64,000 nucleotides of DNA from UBA947 sp031550975 (GTDB taxonomy: Bacteria; Cyanobacteriota; Vampirovibrionia; Gastranaerophilales; Gastranaerophilaceae). The stretch lies in the NCBI GenBank assembly GCA_031550975.1, contig JAVBOC010000008.1, positions 1-64,000 on the forward strand, written 5' to 3'. Shown here in pieces: positions 31,458 to 40,087 of this stretch (its first letter is position 1; the number at the start of each line of letters is the position of its first letter). Made by a program: the position numbers and the translations under genes. The notes under the pieces are model-generated. The model worked only from the letters and a program-made list of their open reading frames with translations. It made no database searches and was not told the DNA's origin.

Positions 31458-34400
31458 TTATCCGATTAGCACTCTATCCAGACAAATTTTTGGAGAATAT
31501 TGCCATTCACGGAAGGTAATGCGGGAAACTTTGTATCCGCAGCGTTCTAGAATAGCCTGTTTCTTCATGTTCTTGACTGTGAGCGTGCTTGCGCCTTTGT
31601 CTTCGCAGCCGTCAATTTCTATGACGAATTTGCCGTCAACAAGCAAATCTGCGCTGAACCCTGCGATTTCCACCCCTGCTTTGACGTCGTGGTCGAGTTC
31701 GCGGATTTGAGACGCGATTTCTTTCTCTAACTTGTTTTTATAAATATTTTCGTCGATTTCGCCTGTGGCAAGCGACTTTTGACGTTCTTCGTATTCCTGT
31801 ATGTAAGAAATATAGTTTCTAAAATGGCCTTGCGGAAGCTCGCGCGGGTTTTTAGAAATAAAGTTGATAACCTGTTTGCGGCCGCGGGTAATCGCGACGT
31901 TAAAGAGGTTTGCCTTTTGCAAGAAAATCAAACTCTGCGTATAACTGTTATCAGCAAACGCCCAAGAAATAAGCATTATATCGCGCTCATCACCCTGGAA
32001 GGTGTGCGCTGTACCGATTTCAATCTGGTGCTTGCGAATCATATGGTCTGAAAGCACGCGTGCAACAGAAATTTTTAACTGTTCAACCTGCGCGCGGAAC
32101 GGTGAAATTATCCCGATTGACGTCGGATTATCAGGGTTTTTGCGCTCGTCTTCGACAACAATATCATATAAGCGTTTAACCAGCGCCTCAATCTCAGGCA
32201 GGTTGCGGGTTGCGTCGAAATCGACTTTCCCGTCAGGGACGTAATTTAGTTCCACAACTCTTTCGCTTGAATCGTCTTTCTTCATAATTCGCATACGGTT
32301 GTTATAGAATTCTTTGTTGGAGAAATTTATAATAGGCGGAAGCGAACGGAAGTGTTCGTCAAGCATAACCGAATTTAGTGAATAATAATCAGCCAAATCA
32401 AACATGGAATTTGTTCTGAAACTCCACATCAGGCGGTATTTATCAGGGATTCCGTATTGGCTCAAGAACGATTGCTCTTTTGCTTTTTCTAAGAACGATA
32501 AGTGTGGAAGCTGTTTGTCGTCGCCCACTATGACCGCTTTTTTCGCGCGGTAAAGGATTGGGAAACAGCTTGCGATATCGCACTGAGAAGCCTCGTCGAT
32601 AATTGCCACGTCAAACATCCCCGGCTTGAGCGGCAAACTGTCAGACACGGCGTAAGTCGTTACGCACCAGCAAGGGAAGGCTTCTAGGAGCGGTTTAAAA
32701 TCTTCTTCTTCCAAAATATTTGTCTGTAACCTGCGGCGAGTTGCCACAAGTGCTTTTGCATGTATTTTTAGACGATTACGCTTGTTAACATCGCGTAGCA
32801 AGCCCTTTAGCGCTTCGCGGCGACGGTTTTTTAAGATATTTACGGCAAGTTTTGACTGCTTTTTCTTCATCTGACGGATTTGCTCAGATAAAACATGCAG
32901 GTTGCCGGTTTTTTGGATTTCGCCTTCAATCTTGCGCAGCTGCCAGTTGAGTGTGGCAAATTCAAGTTCTTCTCTCAGGCGCGCAAGGTTAGGGAAAGTC
33001 ACATCAAAGGATTTCAGTTTCAGAGTACGTTTTAGTTGGAACATGCTTGTGAAATTAAAGATTTTTGCGAAAAATCCAGCTTTCTCCATGTTGCGTTCCA
33101 ATATTTTTATAAGCCCTGAAACGATGTCTATTTCTGATTTTTTAAGTGCGTTGTTTATAAATTGCTGCTTGCCAAGACTCTCTTGTGCTTCTTCAATCTC
33201 AATAGTTTTATCGTGCCAATCTTTTTCAAGTTTAATTATTGTTTCGCACTTGTTTTCGCAGTCTTTAATCTGGTCGAGGTGGTCTTTCATGTCTTTGTTT
33301 TCGACTAAAACCGCGTGTTCAGCATCAGCGTCTAGATATTCGCTTTGGGAAAGCAAATTGTTTAACTCGCCACTAAGTTGGCGCTGGTAATTTAATCTGC
33401 CGGCACGAAGCGCCATGTGCGAAGCGCCCATTTCGTTTAAGCGTTCGGCGACAACATCGACGGCTTTGTCCATGCGCGATGCGACAAGAACGGTTTTGCC
33501 ATTTGCGACCATGTGCGCTACCAAATTCACGATGGTCTGCGATTTACCCGTTCCTGGAGGGCCTTGAACTGCGATAAATTTAGAATTATCAATATTTTTT
33601 ACGACTTGTTCCTGGCTGTCGCTCAACGACAGCGGGGTTATCGGATAAAAATCGGTTATGTTTTTCATGCTAGGAAGTGCGACGTTTTTCTCTTTTGATT
33701 GCGCGAATTCTTCATTAATTACATTCAACGCTGTTTCACGATAAATTCCGCTTGGAGCTTCTCCAATACGGGTCAATTCGTGCAAAACGCCTGCTGTTAC
33801 TGCTGGACGCTTGGTTAAAATAATTGCGCTTTGGTAAGTTACGGCAACTTTTTCAAGCTGGAGTTTTTCTTTTTTGACGGTTTCTTCTTGTTCAATAATG
33901 TCGTCAATGTTACTCGCGTCAATCTTTTCACGGGTGTCACCTTTGTAAAAATCAGCGACAGCTTTAGTGATATTATCTTTTTCCTCATAATCCGCTGCGT
34001 TAGTGCTGATTTCGATTTCAGGCACGAGAGATTTGAGTGTCGTTAGGAAAACGCTCATTTTTTCTTCGGTAATCGGGAGATCCGGTACCACATCAAGGAT
34101 TCCTTCCAATAACAAATCAACCTCGTCCTCATCATCGTTTTTTCTCATTAATGCCGCAATTGCACCGGTGTTGAGTGACAAGACTTCATCTTGCGGGAAG
34201 CAGTTTATATTCACCCCGTTGCGTTCCAATCGGCATGGCATGTAAAGTAGTGGGGTCAAAAATTCATTAGACTTGCGAGTTTTAGAACTTTTGCCTACTA
34301 AAAACAGGTAACCGTAAATCAGGTATTTATCTTTTGCGCCAAGGTCGCTTTGAATCATCAATTCGGTCAACTTGCTGTCAGCGCCGTCAAGAGGCAGATA

Positions 34401-34592
34401 TTCAGAACCTTTCGTGAACAATTCTTCTTCCCCTTTTAGGAAAATCCATTTGTTATCTTTGTCCCCTTTAAGGTTGCGGAAGGTAGAACTTTTAACCTCC
34501 TCGCGCACGCAGTCGTGCAAATATTGGCTCAATTTTTTTATAAAACTGTGATTAAACGCCGAATTTATTGATTTTGTAACTTCCTGCAACAT
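31458..34592 (-). CDS. Superfamily 1 helicase fused to a C-terminal DUF559/Vsr-like nuclease
   Basis: 1044 aa from ATG 34592, chosen for GGAAGAGGTG just upstream; a GTG at 34619 would add 9 residues. The N-terminal ~320 residues are not recognised. Helicase motifs follow: QGPPGTGKSQTIVNLVAHM (Walker A), IIDEASQCD, VGDDKQLPH, LDEHFRSLPP, GTAHTFQGDERD and NVAITRGRKQV, typical of the Upf1/DNA2-like (COG1112) group, split by a coiled-coil-rich insert after Walker A. The last ~80 residues (FSADLLVDGKFVIEIDG, then ERCGYKVSRI) look like a PD-(D/E)xK domain of the DUF559/Vsr type. Such helicase-nuclease fusions occur in repair and in anti-phage defence. No partner gene is adjacent. Confidence 0.85.
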   Translation of the reverse strand: MLQEVTKSINSAFNHSFIKKLSQYLHDCVREEVKSSTFRNLKGDKDNKWIFLKGEEELFTKGSEYLPLDGADSKLTELMIQSDLGAKDKYLIYGYLFLVGKSSKTRKSNEFLTPLLYMPCRLERNGVNINCFPQDEVLSLNTGAIAALMRKNDDEDEVDLLLEGILDVVPDLPITEEKMSVFLTTLKSLVPEIEISTNAADYEEKDNITKAVADFYKGDTREKIDASNIDDIIEQEETVKKEKLQLEKVAVTYQSAIILTKRPAVTAGVLHELTRIGEAPSGIYRETALNVINEEFAQSKEKNVALPSMKNITDFYPITPLSLSDSQEQVVKNIDNSKFIAVQGPPGTGKSQTIVNLVAHMVANGKTVLVASRMDKAVDVVAERLNEMGASHMALRAGRLNYQRQLSGELNNLLSQSEYLDADAEHAVLVENKDMKDHLDQIKDCENKCETIIKLEKDWHDKTIEIEEAQESLGKQQFINNALKKSEIDIVSGLIKILERNMEKAGFFAKIFNFTSMFQLKRTLKLKSFDVTFPNLARLREELEFATLNWQLRKIEGEIQKTGNLHVLSEQIRQMKKKQSKLAVNILKNRRREALKGLLRDVNKRNRLKIHAKALVATRRRLQTNILEEEDFKPLLEAFPCWCVTTYAVSDSLPLKPGMFDVAIIDEASQCDIASCFPILYRAKKAVIVGDDKQLPHLSFLEKAKEQSFLSQYGIPDKYRLMWSFRTNSMFDLADYYSLNSVMLDEHFRSLPPIINFSNKEFYNNRMRIMKKDDSSERVVELNYVPDGKVDFDATRNLPEIEALVKRLYDIVVEDERKNPDNPTSIGIISPFRAQVEQLKISVARVLSDHMIRKHQIEIGTAHTFQGDERDIMLISWAFADNSYTQSLIFLQKANLFNVAITRGRKQVINFISKNPRELPQGHFRNYISYIQEYEERQKSLATGEIDENIYKNKLEKEIASQIRELDHDVKAGVEIAGFSADLLVDGKFVIEIDGCEDKGASTLTVKNMKKQAILERCGYKVSRITFREWQYSPKICLDRVLIG

Positions 34593-34623
34593 TTTTTGAC
34601 ACCTCTTCCATTTATACACATTC

Positions 34624-34634
34624 TACGCTAAAAT
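34624..34634 (+). promoter_or_regulatory. -10 promoter of cca, predicted leaderless
   Basis: TACGCTAAAAT; TAAAAT (34629-34634) ends 6 bases before the ATG at 34641. Confidence 0.55.
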
Positions 34635-34640
34635 GGGCAC

Positions 34641-35810
34641 ATGGACATCCTTAATATGAATGATACGAACCTCTATTACGTCGGTGGAGTGGTGCGCGAC
34701 AAACTTTTGGGCTGCGAAAGCCGCGATATTGATTTGGTTTATGAGGGGAATATTGATGAGTGGAGTTCTGATAACCATTCAATCATTCAACCATTTAACC
34801 ATTCAACTCCCTTTGGCACAAAGCGCGTAAATATTGCCGGGCGCGAGGTTGATATTGCTTCCACCCGCTGCGAAACTTACCCCAAACCGGGGCATTTGCC
34901 CGTTATAACAAAAATCGGATGTTCATTAAAAGATGATGTTTCACGTCGCGATTTTACCATAAACGCCCTTGCAATGCGGGTTTCGGATAACGAAATTATT
35001 GATTATGTTGGCGGACAGGAGGATTTAAAAAACAAAACCCTGCGCGTGTTACATGATAAAAGTTTCGTTGACGATCCGACAAGAATAATTCGCGGGTTAA
35101 AATTTGCCGTGCGTTTTGGGTTTGAGCTTGATGCGCACACAAAGGCTTTACAAGATGAATATCTAGCAAATGTGAATTATGACATGTGCTACAAACGCGT
35201 CAAAGACGAACTTATGGACACATTAAATTCTCAAGCTGCGTTTGAAAAATTTATTGAGCAAAAAATTTATAAATTGGTTACCCCAAATGAAGTGAAATTA
35301 CCAGAAATTAATATTGAAGAACTAATAAACCAGTACCTCCCTCCTTGTCATCCTGAATTTATTTCAGGATCTTCCACTGAGAAGACTTGCGCTAATCCTG
35401 ATGGTGGAAGATTCCGGATCAAGTCCGGAATGACAGAGTATTTTGGCTGGCTGGTTTATGCGGGTGTTTTGAGAGACCTTTCACGAATAGAATTGACCAG
35501 GGTTGAGAAGAAAATTCTTGAAGATTACGGTAATCCAAAAACCGATTTTGAGATTTATAAAGCTTTTGTAAACGCGCCAATTGAGGCGATTTTACTTCAT
35601 GCGATTTTGAAAGATGAAAAAGTCGCCCGCCGCTGGCTGGATAATTTACGCAACGTAAAAATCGAAACTACAGGGGAGGATCTGCAAGCGCTTGGCATCG
35701 CGCCATCCCCGCGTTATGGCGAAATTTTTGATACCATATTAAAAGCTAAGCTCTCAAATCCGTCGATGACAAAAGCCGGCGAACTATTACTGGTTAATAG
35801 CCTTAATTAA
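34641..35810 (+). CDS. CCA-adding enzyme / tRNA nucleotidyltransferase (class II)
   Basis: 389 aa. It adds or repairs the 3' CCA of tRNAs; the tRNA-Ser here lacks an encoded CCA. Head-domain motifs: YYVGGVVRDKLLGCESRDID with the catalytic D-x-D (DIDLVYEG), DDVSRRDFTINALAM near residue 100, and DDPTRIIRGLKFAVRFGF near 150. The sequence is expanded by two in-frame repeats: octamers giving NHSIIQPFNHST (34772-34811), between the catalytic strand and FGTKRV, and palindromic repeat C giving CHPEFISGS...RIKSGMT (35346-35435), in the helical C-terminal half. The end overlaps the convergent TPR gene by 24 bases. A poly(A) polymerase function cannot be excluded from sequence. Confidence 0.9.
   Translation: MDILNMNDTNLYYVGGVVRDKLLGCESRDIDLVYEGNIDEWSSDNHSIIQPFNHSTPFGTKRVNIAGREVDIASTRCETYPKPGHLPVITKIGCSLKDDVSRRDFTINALAMRVSDNEIIDYVGGQEDLKNKTLRVLHDKSFVDDPTRIIRGLKFAVRFGFELDAHTKALQDEYLANVNYDMCYKRVKDELMDTLNSQAAFEKFIEQKIYKLVTPNEVKLPEINIEELINQYLPPCHPEFISGSSTEKTCANPDGGRFRIKSGMTEYFGWLVYAGVLRDLSRIELTRVEKKILEDYGNPKTDFEIYKAFVNAPIEAILLHAILKDEKVARRWLDNLRNVKIETTGEDLQALGIAPSPRYGEIFDTILKAKLSNPSMTKAGELLLVNSLN
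34772..34811 (+). repeat. ATTCAACC-type octamer array inside cca
   Basis: Five degenerate 8-bp units in tandem, read as NHSIIQPFNHST, almost the same peptide as in PcrA. Confidence 0.8.
35346..35435 (+). repeat. Palindromic repeat C copy 5, in frame inside cca
   Basis: TGTCATCCTGAATTTATTTC to CAAGTCCGGAATGACA. It is translated without stop as HPEFISGSSTEKT and FRIKSGMTE, peptides typical of this repeat type in other bacteria. Confidence 0.85.
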
Positions 35811-36362
35811 GGTTTTGACTTCTTGCTTGACTGCTCTTGTGATTATTAAATCCGGTTCCGACATGGCAAATTCGTCCAAAATAATAACGGCTTTGCGGAG
35901 TTCGCCCATTTCTTCGTACAAAAGCCCGAGCATGACCTTGTTTAAAACAGGCTTGGGTGCGCTGTATTGGGCTATTTTTGACTGGATAAGCCCGCGTGCC
36001 TTGAAACATTTTGCCAAATCTTTATAATAGCGAAAATCAAGGCTGTAGATTCCTATTGCGCGTTCAAAACAGTCCTGCGCAAGTTCGGGGTAGCCGATAA
36101 TCATATAGGTTTTGCCCAAATTGTAATAGAAAGTTGATGTTTGTTGTGTGTTTGGACATAAGCTAATTGCGATTTTAAATTCCTGAATTGCAGCGTAATA
36201 AGTCTTTTGCTGAAGGTATGCTAAGCCCCTGTTGTTGTGGATTTGAGCGTTTTTTGCCGCATCAATTACGAAAGTTTCCGGGTGTCTGTAACCCGAAGTC
36301 GTAAATGCAACCAGCACCAAAAATATAAGAATTTTACAGTAATTCAATTTCAAGTCCTTCAT
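35787..36362 (-). CDS. TPR-repeat protein, exported or membrane-anchored
   Basis: 191 aa. An N-terminal hydrophobic segment (KILIFLVLVAFTTSGY) is followed by two or three tetratricopeptide repeats: IHNNRGLAYLQQKTYYAAIQ, FYYNLGKTYMIIGYPELAQD and a weaker MLGLLYEEMGELRKAVI. TPRs mediate protein contacts. The start overlaps the end of the metallo-hydrolase gene by 29 bases, so translation is probably coupled. Last gene of the hom-led operon; it converges with cca. Confidence 0.75.
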   Translation of the reverse strand: MKDLKLNYCKILIFLVLVAFTTSGYRHPETFVIDAAKNAQIHNNRGLAYLQQKTYYAAIQEFKIAISLCPNTQQTSTFYYNLGKTYMIIGYPELAQDCFERAIGIYSLDFRYYKDLAKCFKARGLIQSKIAQYSAPKPVLNKVMLGLLYEEMGELRKAVIILDEFAMSEPDLIITRAVKQEVKTLIKAINQ

Positions 36363-37278
36363 GCGCCAGAGTGGCTTTGTCAGAAATCCCGCTGTAATGT
36401 TCTTTAATGTTATTTAAGCGATTGTCATCGTAGGCAGGATCAAAATGGAAGAAAACCAATTGTTTAGCATCAACCTGACGCTGGCACTCAAGCGCCATGT
36501 CAAAAGTCGAGTGGCCATAACCCTGTTTTGGGGAGAATGAATTTAAATAATCTTCTGTCGTGTACTGCGCGTCGTGAATTAGCAAATCGCAGCCGCGTGC
36601 GAAATTGCAGAGTTTTTTGTCGCCGCCAAGGTAGCTTTCTTTGTCGGTCGCGTATACAAGTGCTTTGTCTTTGTATGCGATTTTGTAAACGGTAACTCCT
36701 TCTTGCGGGTGCGCGTACGAGCGGTAGCTTGTGATTAAAACGTCGTCTCCTTGCGGAATTGCGTCTTCGTCAGTTTCAATACGTTTCATCGTAGGTTCTT
36801 CGCCGTGCCGCAAAATTATTCCTTCGTTTTCGCCAATGTTACAGATGTTTAAATTCCCCGCGATGTCGCCTAAATCCAATGGGAAAGATTTTCCGAAAAG
36901 CAATACGGCCAATTCATCTGAGAGATTTTCGTCGTAGTTTACGTTACCGAAAACGTCAATTTGAGTTGTTGGAACATGCAGCGGTCTAAAAAATGTAAAG
37001 CCTTGAATGTGGTCCTGGTGAATGTGCGAGAGCAAGAGCGTTGCACGAATGGCTTCGCGCTCAGACGGGTTAAGCGCTGACGCGATATGCTTTTCAAGCA
37101 GCTCATTCCCGACATCAATTAAGCCCGTTCCTGCATCTAATATTATCAAATGTCCGTTGACGTTGACCTCTACGCAGGAGGTGTTTCCGCCAAACCCGAG
37201 AAATTCCTGTTTTGCAATCGGATAGCTTCCTCGCACCCCGCGAAATTTTACCGTAAATTTGCCCCTAAAATCACTCAT
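36334..37278 (-). CDS. MBL-fold metallo-hydrolase
   Basis: 314 aa metallo-beta-lactamase-fold hydrolase. The zinc motif is LSHIHQDHIQGF (H-x-H-x-D-H) near residue 85, preceded by NTSCVEVNVNGHLIILDAGTG split across two strands. Later ligands are in LLIHDAQYT and GHSTFDMAL near 255. It resembles the phosphodiesterase or phosphoribosyl cyclic phosphodiesterase-like (PhnP/Lactamase_B_2) group. No signal peptide, so cytosolic. The start overlaps the phosphoesterase stop by 4 bases. Confidence 0.88.
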   Translation of the reverse strand: MSDFRGKFTVKFRGVRGSYPIAKQEFLGFGGNTSCVEVNVNGHLIILDAGTGLIDVGNELLEKHIASALNPSEREAIRATLLLSHIHQDHIQGFTFFRPLHVPTTQIDVFGNVNYDENLSDELAVLLFGKSFPLDLGDIAGNLNICNIGENEGIILRHGEEPTMKRIETDEDAIPQGDDVLITSYRSYAHPQEGVTVYKIAYKDKALVYATDKESYLGGDKKLCNFARGCDLLIHDAQYTTEDYLNSFSPKQGYGHSTFDMALECQRQVDAKQLVFFHFDPAYDDNRLNNIKEHYSGISDKATLAHEGLEIELL

Positions 37279-38243
37279 TTTTGCCTCACTATCTCGTAAG
37301 TTCCACTTTGATCTTTTTCTGTGCCTGTGTATAGTGCAGAATTAAATACCATTATTTTAGCTAATTTTTGCAAATTCTTCAACCCTGTTTCTTTCCATTC
37401 AAAATTGAAAACGACTTTGTCTTTGTGATTTGTAACACTCACCACCCGGAAAGCCAGCGGGTAAGACACTAACGCCGGTGAATCCACATACAAAACGTTT
37501 TCGCTCTGAACGATTTTTGTTCCGTGATAGTGGCCTGTGAAAACCGCCGTCGGATTTTTGTATTTGTGCAAAATGTCTTCAAGTTCGTTTGCATTCAACA
37601 ATCGGTGGTTTTGGCTCGGAAATGGTTCTGCGACCGGAACATGCATAAAAATTAAAATAACATCTTTTGGCGAACTTTTTATTTGCTCCTCAAGCCAGGT
37701 TAACTGTTCTTGTGGAAGTTTGCCGTTTGCAGTGATTCTGTCGCGGATAATCGGGTCTAAAACGATTGCTTTAAAGCCTTTTTGCGGGGTGAAAGTGTAA
37801 TATGATTTATCGAATTTGAAATTCGGGTTGCTTTTTTTAACGTCATTGATAAAAACGCTTGGGGTTAAATAACCGCCAACATTTGTGTCGTGGTTGCCAA
37901 ACGCAAAATACCACGGGTATTTGACTTTTTCGATGTGCGGCAAGAAAGCAAGAAGTTCTTTTTCGAAGGATTTATCAATGAGGTCGCCCGTTATCATCAC
38001 AAACGAAATATTTTCCATCGCATTAATTTGCTCAACAGCATCATCAAGCAGTTTTGGGCTCTCGCCGATTAACTTGAACGAAGTGTTGTCGGTTCCCGTG
38101 TAATAATGCACGTCAGAGAGCTGAACGAATTTCAGGCTGGGTGCTGTGTATCCTTGCAGCCCGACAAAAAACACCGCTGCCAGCGCAATCGATATCATCC
38201 AGTTCTTCATTGTTGTCCAAAAGCTTTCTTTTTCTTCACTCAT
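37275..38243 (-). CDS. Membrane-anchored calcineurin-like metallophosphoesterase
   Basis: 322 aa. One membrane helix near residues 14-30 (MISIALAAVFFVGLQGY) anchors an exported catalytic domain. Metal motifs: FVQLSDVHYY (D-x-H), MITGDLIDKS (GD), FAFGNHDTN (GNHD), IFMHVPVAE (H) and FTGHYHGTK (GHxH). Substrate unknown; related proteins cleave phosphodiesters or UDP-linked sugars. Overlaps of 4 bases with both neighbours indicate an operon. Confidence 0.9.
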   Translation of the reverse strand: MSEEKESFWTTMKNWMISIALAAVFFVGLQGYTAPSLKFVQLSDVHYYTGTDNTSFKLIGESPKLLDDAVEQINAMENISFVMITGDLIDKSFEKELLAFLPHIEKVKYPWYFAFGNHDTNVGGYLTPSVFINDVKKSNPNFKFDKSYYTFTPQKGFKAIVLDPIIRDRITANGKLPQEQLTWLEEQIKSSPKDVILIFMHVPVAEPFPSQNHRLLNANELEDILHKYKNPTAVFTGHYHGTKIVQSENVLYVDSPALVSYPLAFRVVSVTNHKDKVVFNFEWKETGLKNLQKLAKIMVFNSALYTGTEKDQSGTYEIVRQK

Positions 38244-38932
38244 TTTATCAACGCCTTGACTTCATTATACTTTGCCGCCAGCGACTTGTCCTCATCAGAT
38301 AGGATGATTGCTCTGTCAAGATTGAGCAGCGCGTCGGTGTAATTTTTTGTCATGTAGTCGCAAAGACCCATATATTTGTAAATCTCAGAGGTTTGAATAT
38401 CGCCGGTTAACCCCTCAAACTGTTGTTTTGCAATACGGAAATTGCCTCGAAGATAATTTATTTTTGCCTGAATGAACCGGTAAGTTAAATCATCATTGAG
38501 TGCAAGCGCTGTTTTAATATCACTCTCAGCATTTTGATATTGCGCGGTTGCCATGTACGCTTTTGCACGCAGTGCGTAAGCAAAATCAGAGTTTGAATTG
38601 GATTTAATATAACTATTTAACGCTAATATCGCACCCGCATAATCCCCTTTGTCATAAAGCGTGTTGATGTTTTTTATTGCACTCGGTTCTGAATACGGAG
38701 CAAGTTTTCCAAGAACTACGCCTTCAAGAGTGGATTTGAGCGACTGTGCTTCGCGGTTATTCGGTTCAGCAACAAGGATTTTGTTGATATAATTGAGCGC
38801 TTCACGGTAGTTGCCATCAATGCAATATTGCGCGGCAATATCTGTGTAATCCTCTGATAATTCGCTTGCTAGGGCGCTTGCCATGGCAACCGGACAGAAC
38901 AGAATTACGACCAGAAGCAGAAGTTTCTTCAT
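38240..38932 (-). CDS. Secreted TPR-repeat protein
   Basis: 230 aa. Signal peptide MKKLLLLVVILFCPVAMA, then four or five tetratricopeptide-like repeats: AAQYCIDGNYREALNYINKI, LYDKGDYAGAILALNSYI, ALRAKAYMATAQYQNAESDI and GLCDYMTKNYTDALLNLDRA. A periplasmic scaffold role is likely. The start overlaps the thrC stop (ATGA). Confidence 0.8.
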   Translation of the reverse strand: MKKLLLLVVILFCPVAMASALASELSEDYTDIAAQYCIDGNYREALNYINKILVAEPNNREAQSLKSTLEGVVLGKLAPYSEPSAIKNINTLYDKGDYAGAILALNSYIKSNSNSDFAYALRAKAYMATAQYQNAESDIKTALALNDDLTYRFIQAKINYLRGNFRIAKQQFEGLTGDIQTSEIYKYMGLCDYMTKNYTDALLNLDRAIILSDEDKSLAAKYNEVKALIK

Positions 38933-40011
38933 ATATTCATTACCCTTAGGATTTCGTCTAAATCTGATGAGGTTTTTTTAACGTCAGCGTTCGCGTATTT
39001 TATCGCGTTATCAGGGTCTTTCAAACCGTTTCCTGTTAGTGTGCAAACGATTTTCGAACCCGGTTTGATTTCGTTTTTATACTTGATTACACCGGCGAGT
39101 GACGCTGCGCTTGCGGGTTCAACAAAAACTCCCTCAGCGGAAGCGAGTAATTTATAAGCTGCAACGATTTCTTCATCGGTTACACTGTTAATTACCCCGT
39201 TGCTCTCGTCGCGTGCGGCCTCAGCCTCTTTCCAGCTTGCAGGGTTGCCGATGCGGATTGCTGTTGCTAAAGTCTCAGGGTGCAAAATCGGTTCGCCGCG
39301 AACGATTGCCGCCGCGCCTTCTGCCTCAAACCCCATCATCTTAGGAGTTGAATAGTTGAATGGTTGAATGGTTGAATGGTTACCAGTTCCTAGTCCCTTC
39401 TCTCTAACCTCTTTATAGCCTTTCCAGTAAGCTGTTATGTTGCCCGCGTTTCCGACCGGAATAAAATGGTAATCAGGCGCTTGGCCAAGCGCTTCGCAGA
39501 TCTCAAACGCTGCCGTTTTTTGACCTTCGATGCGGTACGGGTTAACTGAATTAACCAAAGTTACAGGGTATTTTGCTGCGATTTCACGCACCAATTCAAG
39601 CGCGCGGTCGAAGTTACCTTGAATTGCGATGATTTCTGCCCCGTACATCATTGCTTGGGAAAGTTTGCCCAGTGCGATGTAGCCGTCAGGAATTAAAACA
39701 AAAGTCTTTAACCCGCCTTTAGCCCCGTAAGCTGCTGCCGACGCGCTTGTGTTGCCCGTTGAAGCGCAAATAATTGCGCCGGAACCTTCTTCTTTTGCTT
39801 TAGAAACCGCCATGGTCATACCGCGGTCTTTGAAGCTGCCTGTCGGGTTTAACCCTTCGTATTTCAAATAAATTTCAGCGTCAACGCCGATTTTGTCAGC
39901 CAAATTCGCTGCTTTAATTAACGGAGTATTCCCTTCGTTAAGCGTAATTACAGGTGTCGCCTCCGATACCGGCAGGTATTCTCTGTATTTATTAATCAAT
40001 CCTGTGTACAT
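38929..40011 (-). CDS. thrC: Threonine synthase, with repeat-encoded insertion
   Basis: 360 aa PLP enzyme converting O-phosphohomoserine to threonine. PLP Lys is in NPTGSFKDRGMTMAVS near residue 57; ICASTGNTSASAAAYGAKGG and PVGNAGNITAYWKGYKE are conserved. Start at 40011 (MYTGLINKYREYLPVSEAT) because the frame upstream to 40077 is a GTGAATA array. Residues ~220-235 (TGNHSTIQPFNYSTP), before PKMMGFEAEGA, come from an inverted octamer array and a GGGACTA unit, making a surface loop longer than usual. It follows hom in the operon. Confidence 0.95.
   Translation of the reverse strand: MYTGLINKYREYLPVSEATPVITLNEGNTPLIKAANLADKIGVDAEIYLKYEGLNPTGSFKDRGMTMAVSKAKEEGSGAIICASTGNTSASAAAYGAKGGLKTFVLIPDGYIALGKLSQAMMYGAEIIAIQGNFDRALELVREIAAKYPVTLVNSVNPYRIEGQKTAAFEICEALGQAPDYHFIPVGNAGNITAYWKGYKEVREKGLGTGNHSTIQPFNYSTPKMMGFEAEGAAAIVRGEPILHPETLATAIRIGNPASWKEAEAARDESNGVINSVTDEEIVAAYKLLASAEGVFVEPASAASLAGVIKYKNEIKPGSKIVCTLTGNGLKDPDNAIKYANADVKKTSSDLDEILRVMNI
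39345..39399 (-). repeat. Octamer array plus GGGACTA unit inside thrC
   Basis: Four GGTTGAAT units (inverse of ATTCAACC) followed by TTCCTAGTCCCTT. It is translated in frame as LGTGNHSTIQPFNYST. Confidence 0.8.
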
Positions 40012-40024
40012 AATTTTTCCTCTT

Positions 40025-40056
40025 GTGGTGAGTAGTGAATAGTGAGTAGTGAATCG
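40025..40056. repeat. GTGAATA heptamer array between hom and thrC
   Basis: Four to five tandem units (GTGAGTA, GTGAATA, GTGAGTA, GTGAATC). Only one arm is present here, unlike the inverted pairs elsewhere. Confidence 0.8.
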
Positions 40057-40087
40057 TTCATCTGATGCCTTCGGCATAAATATTAAT

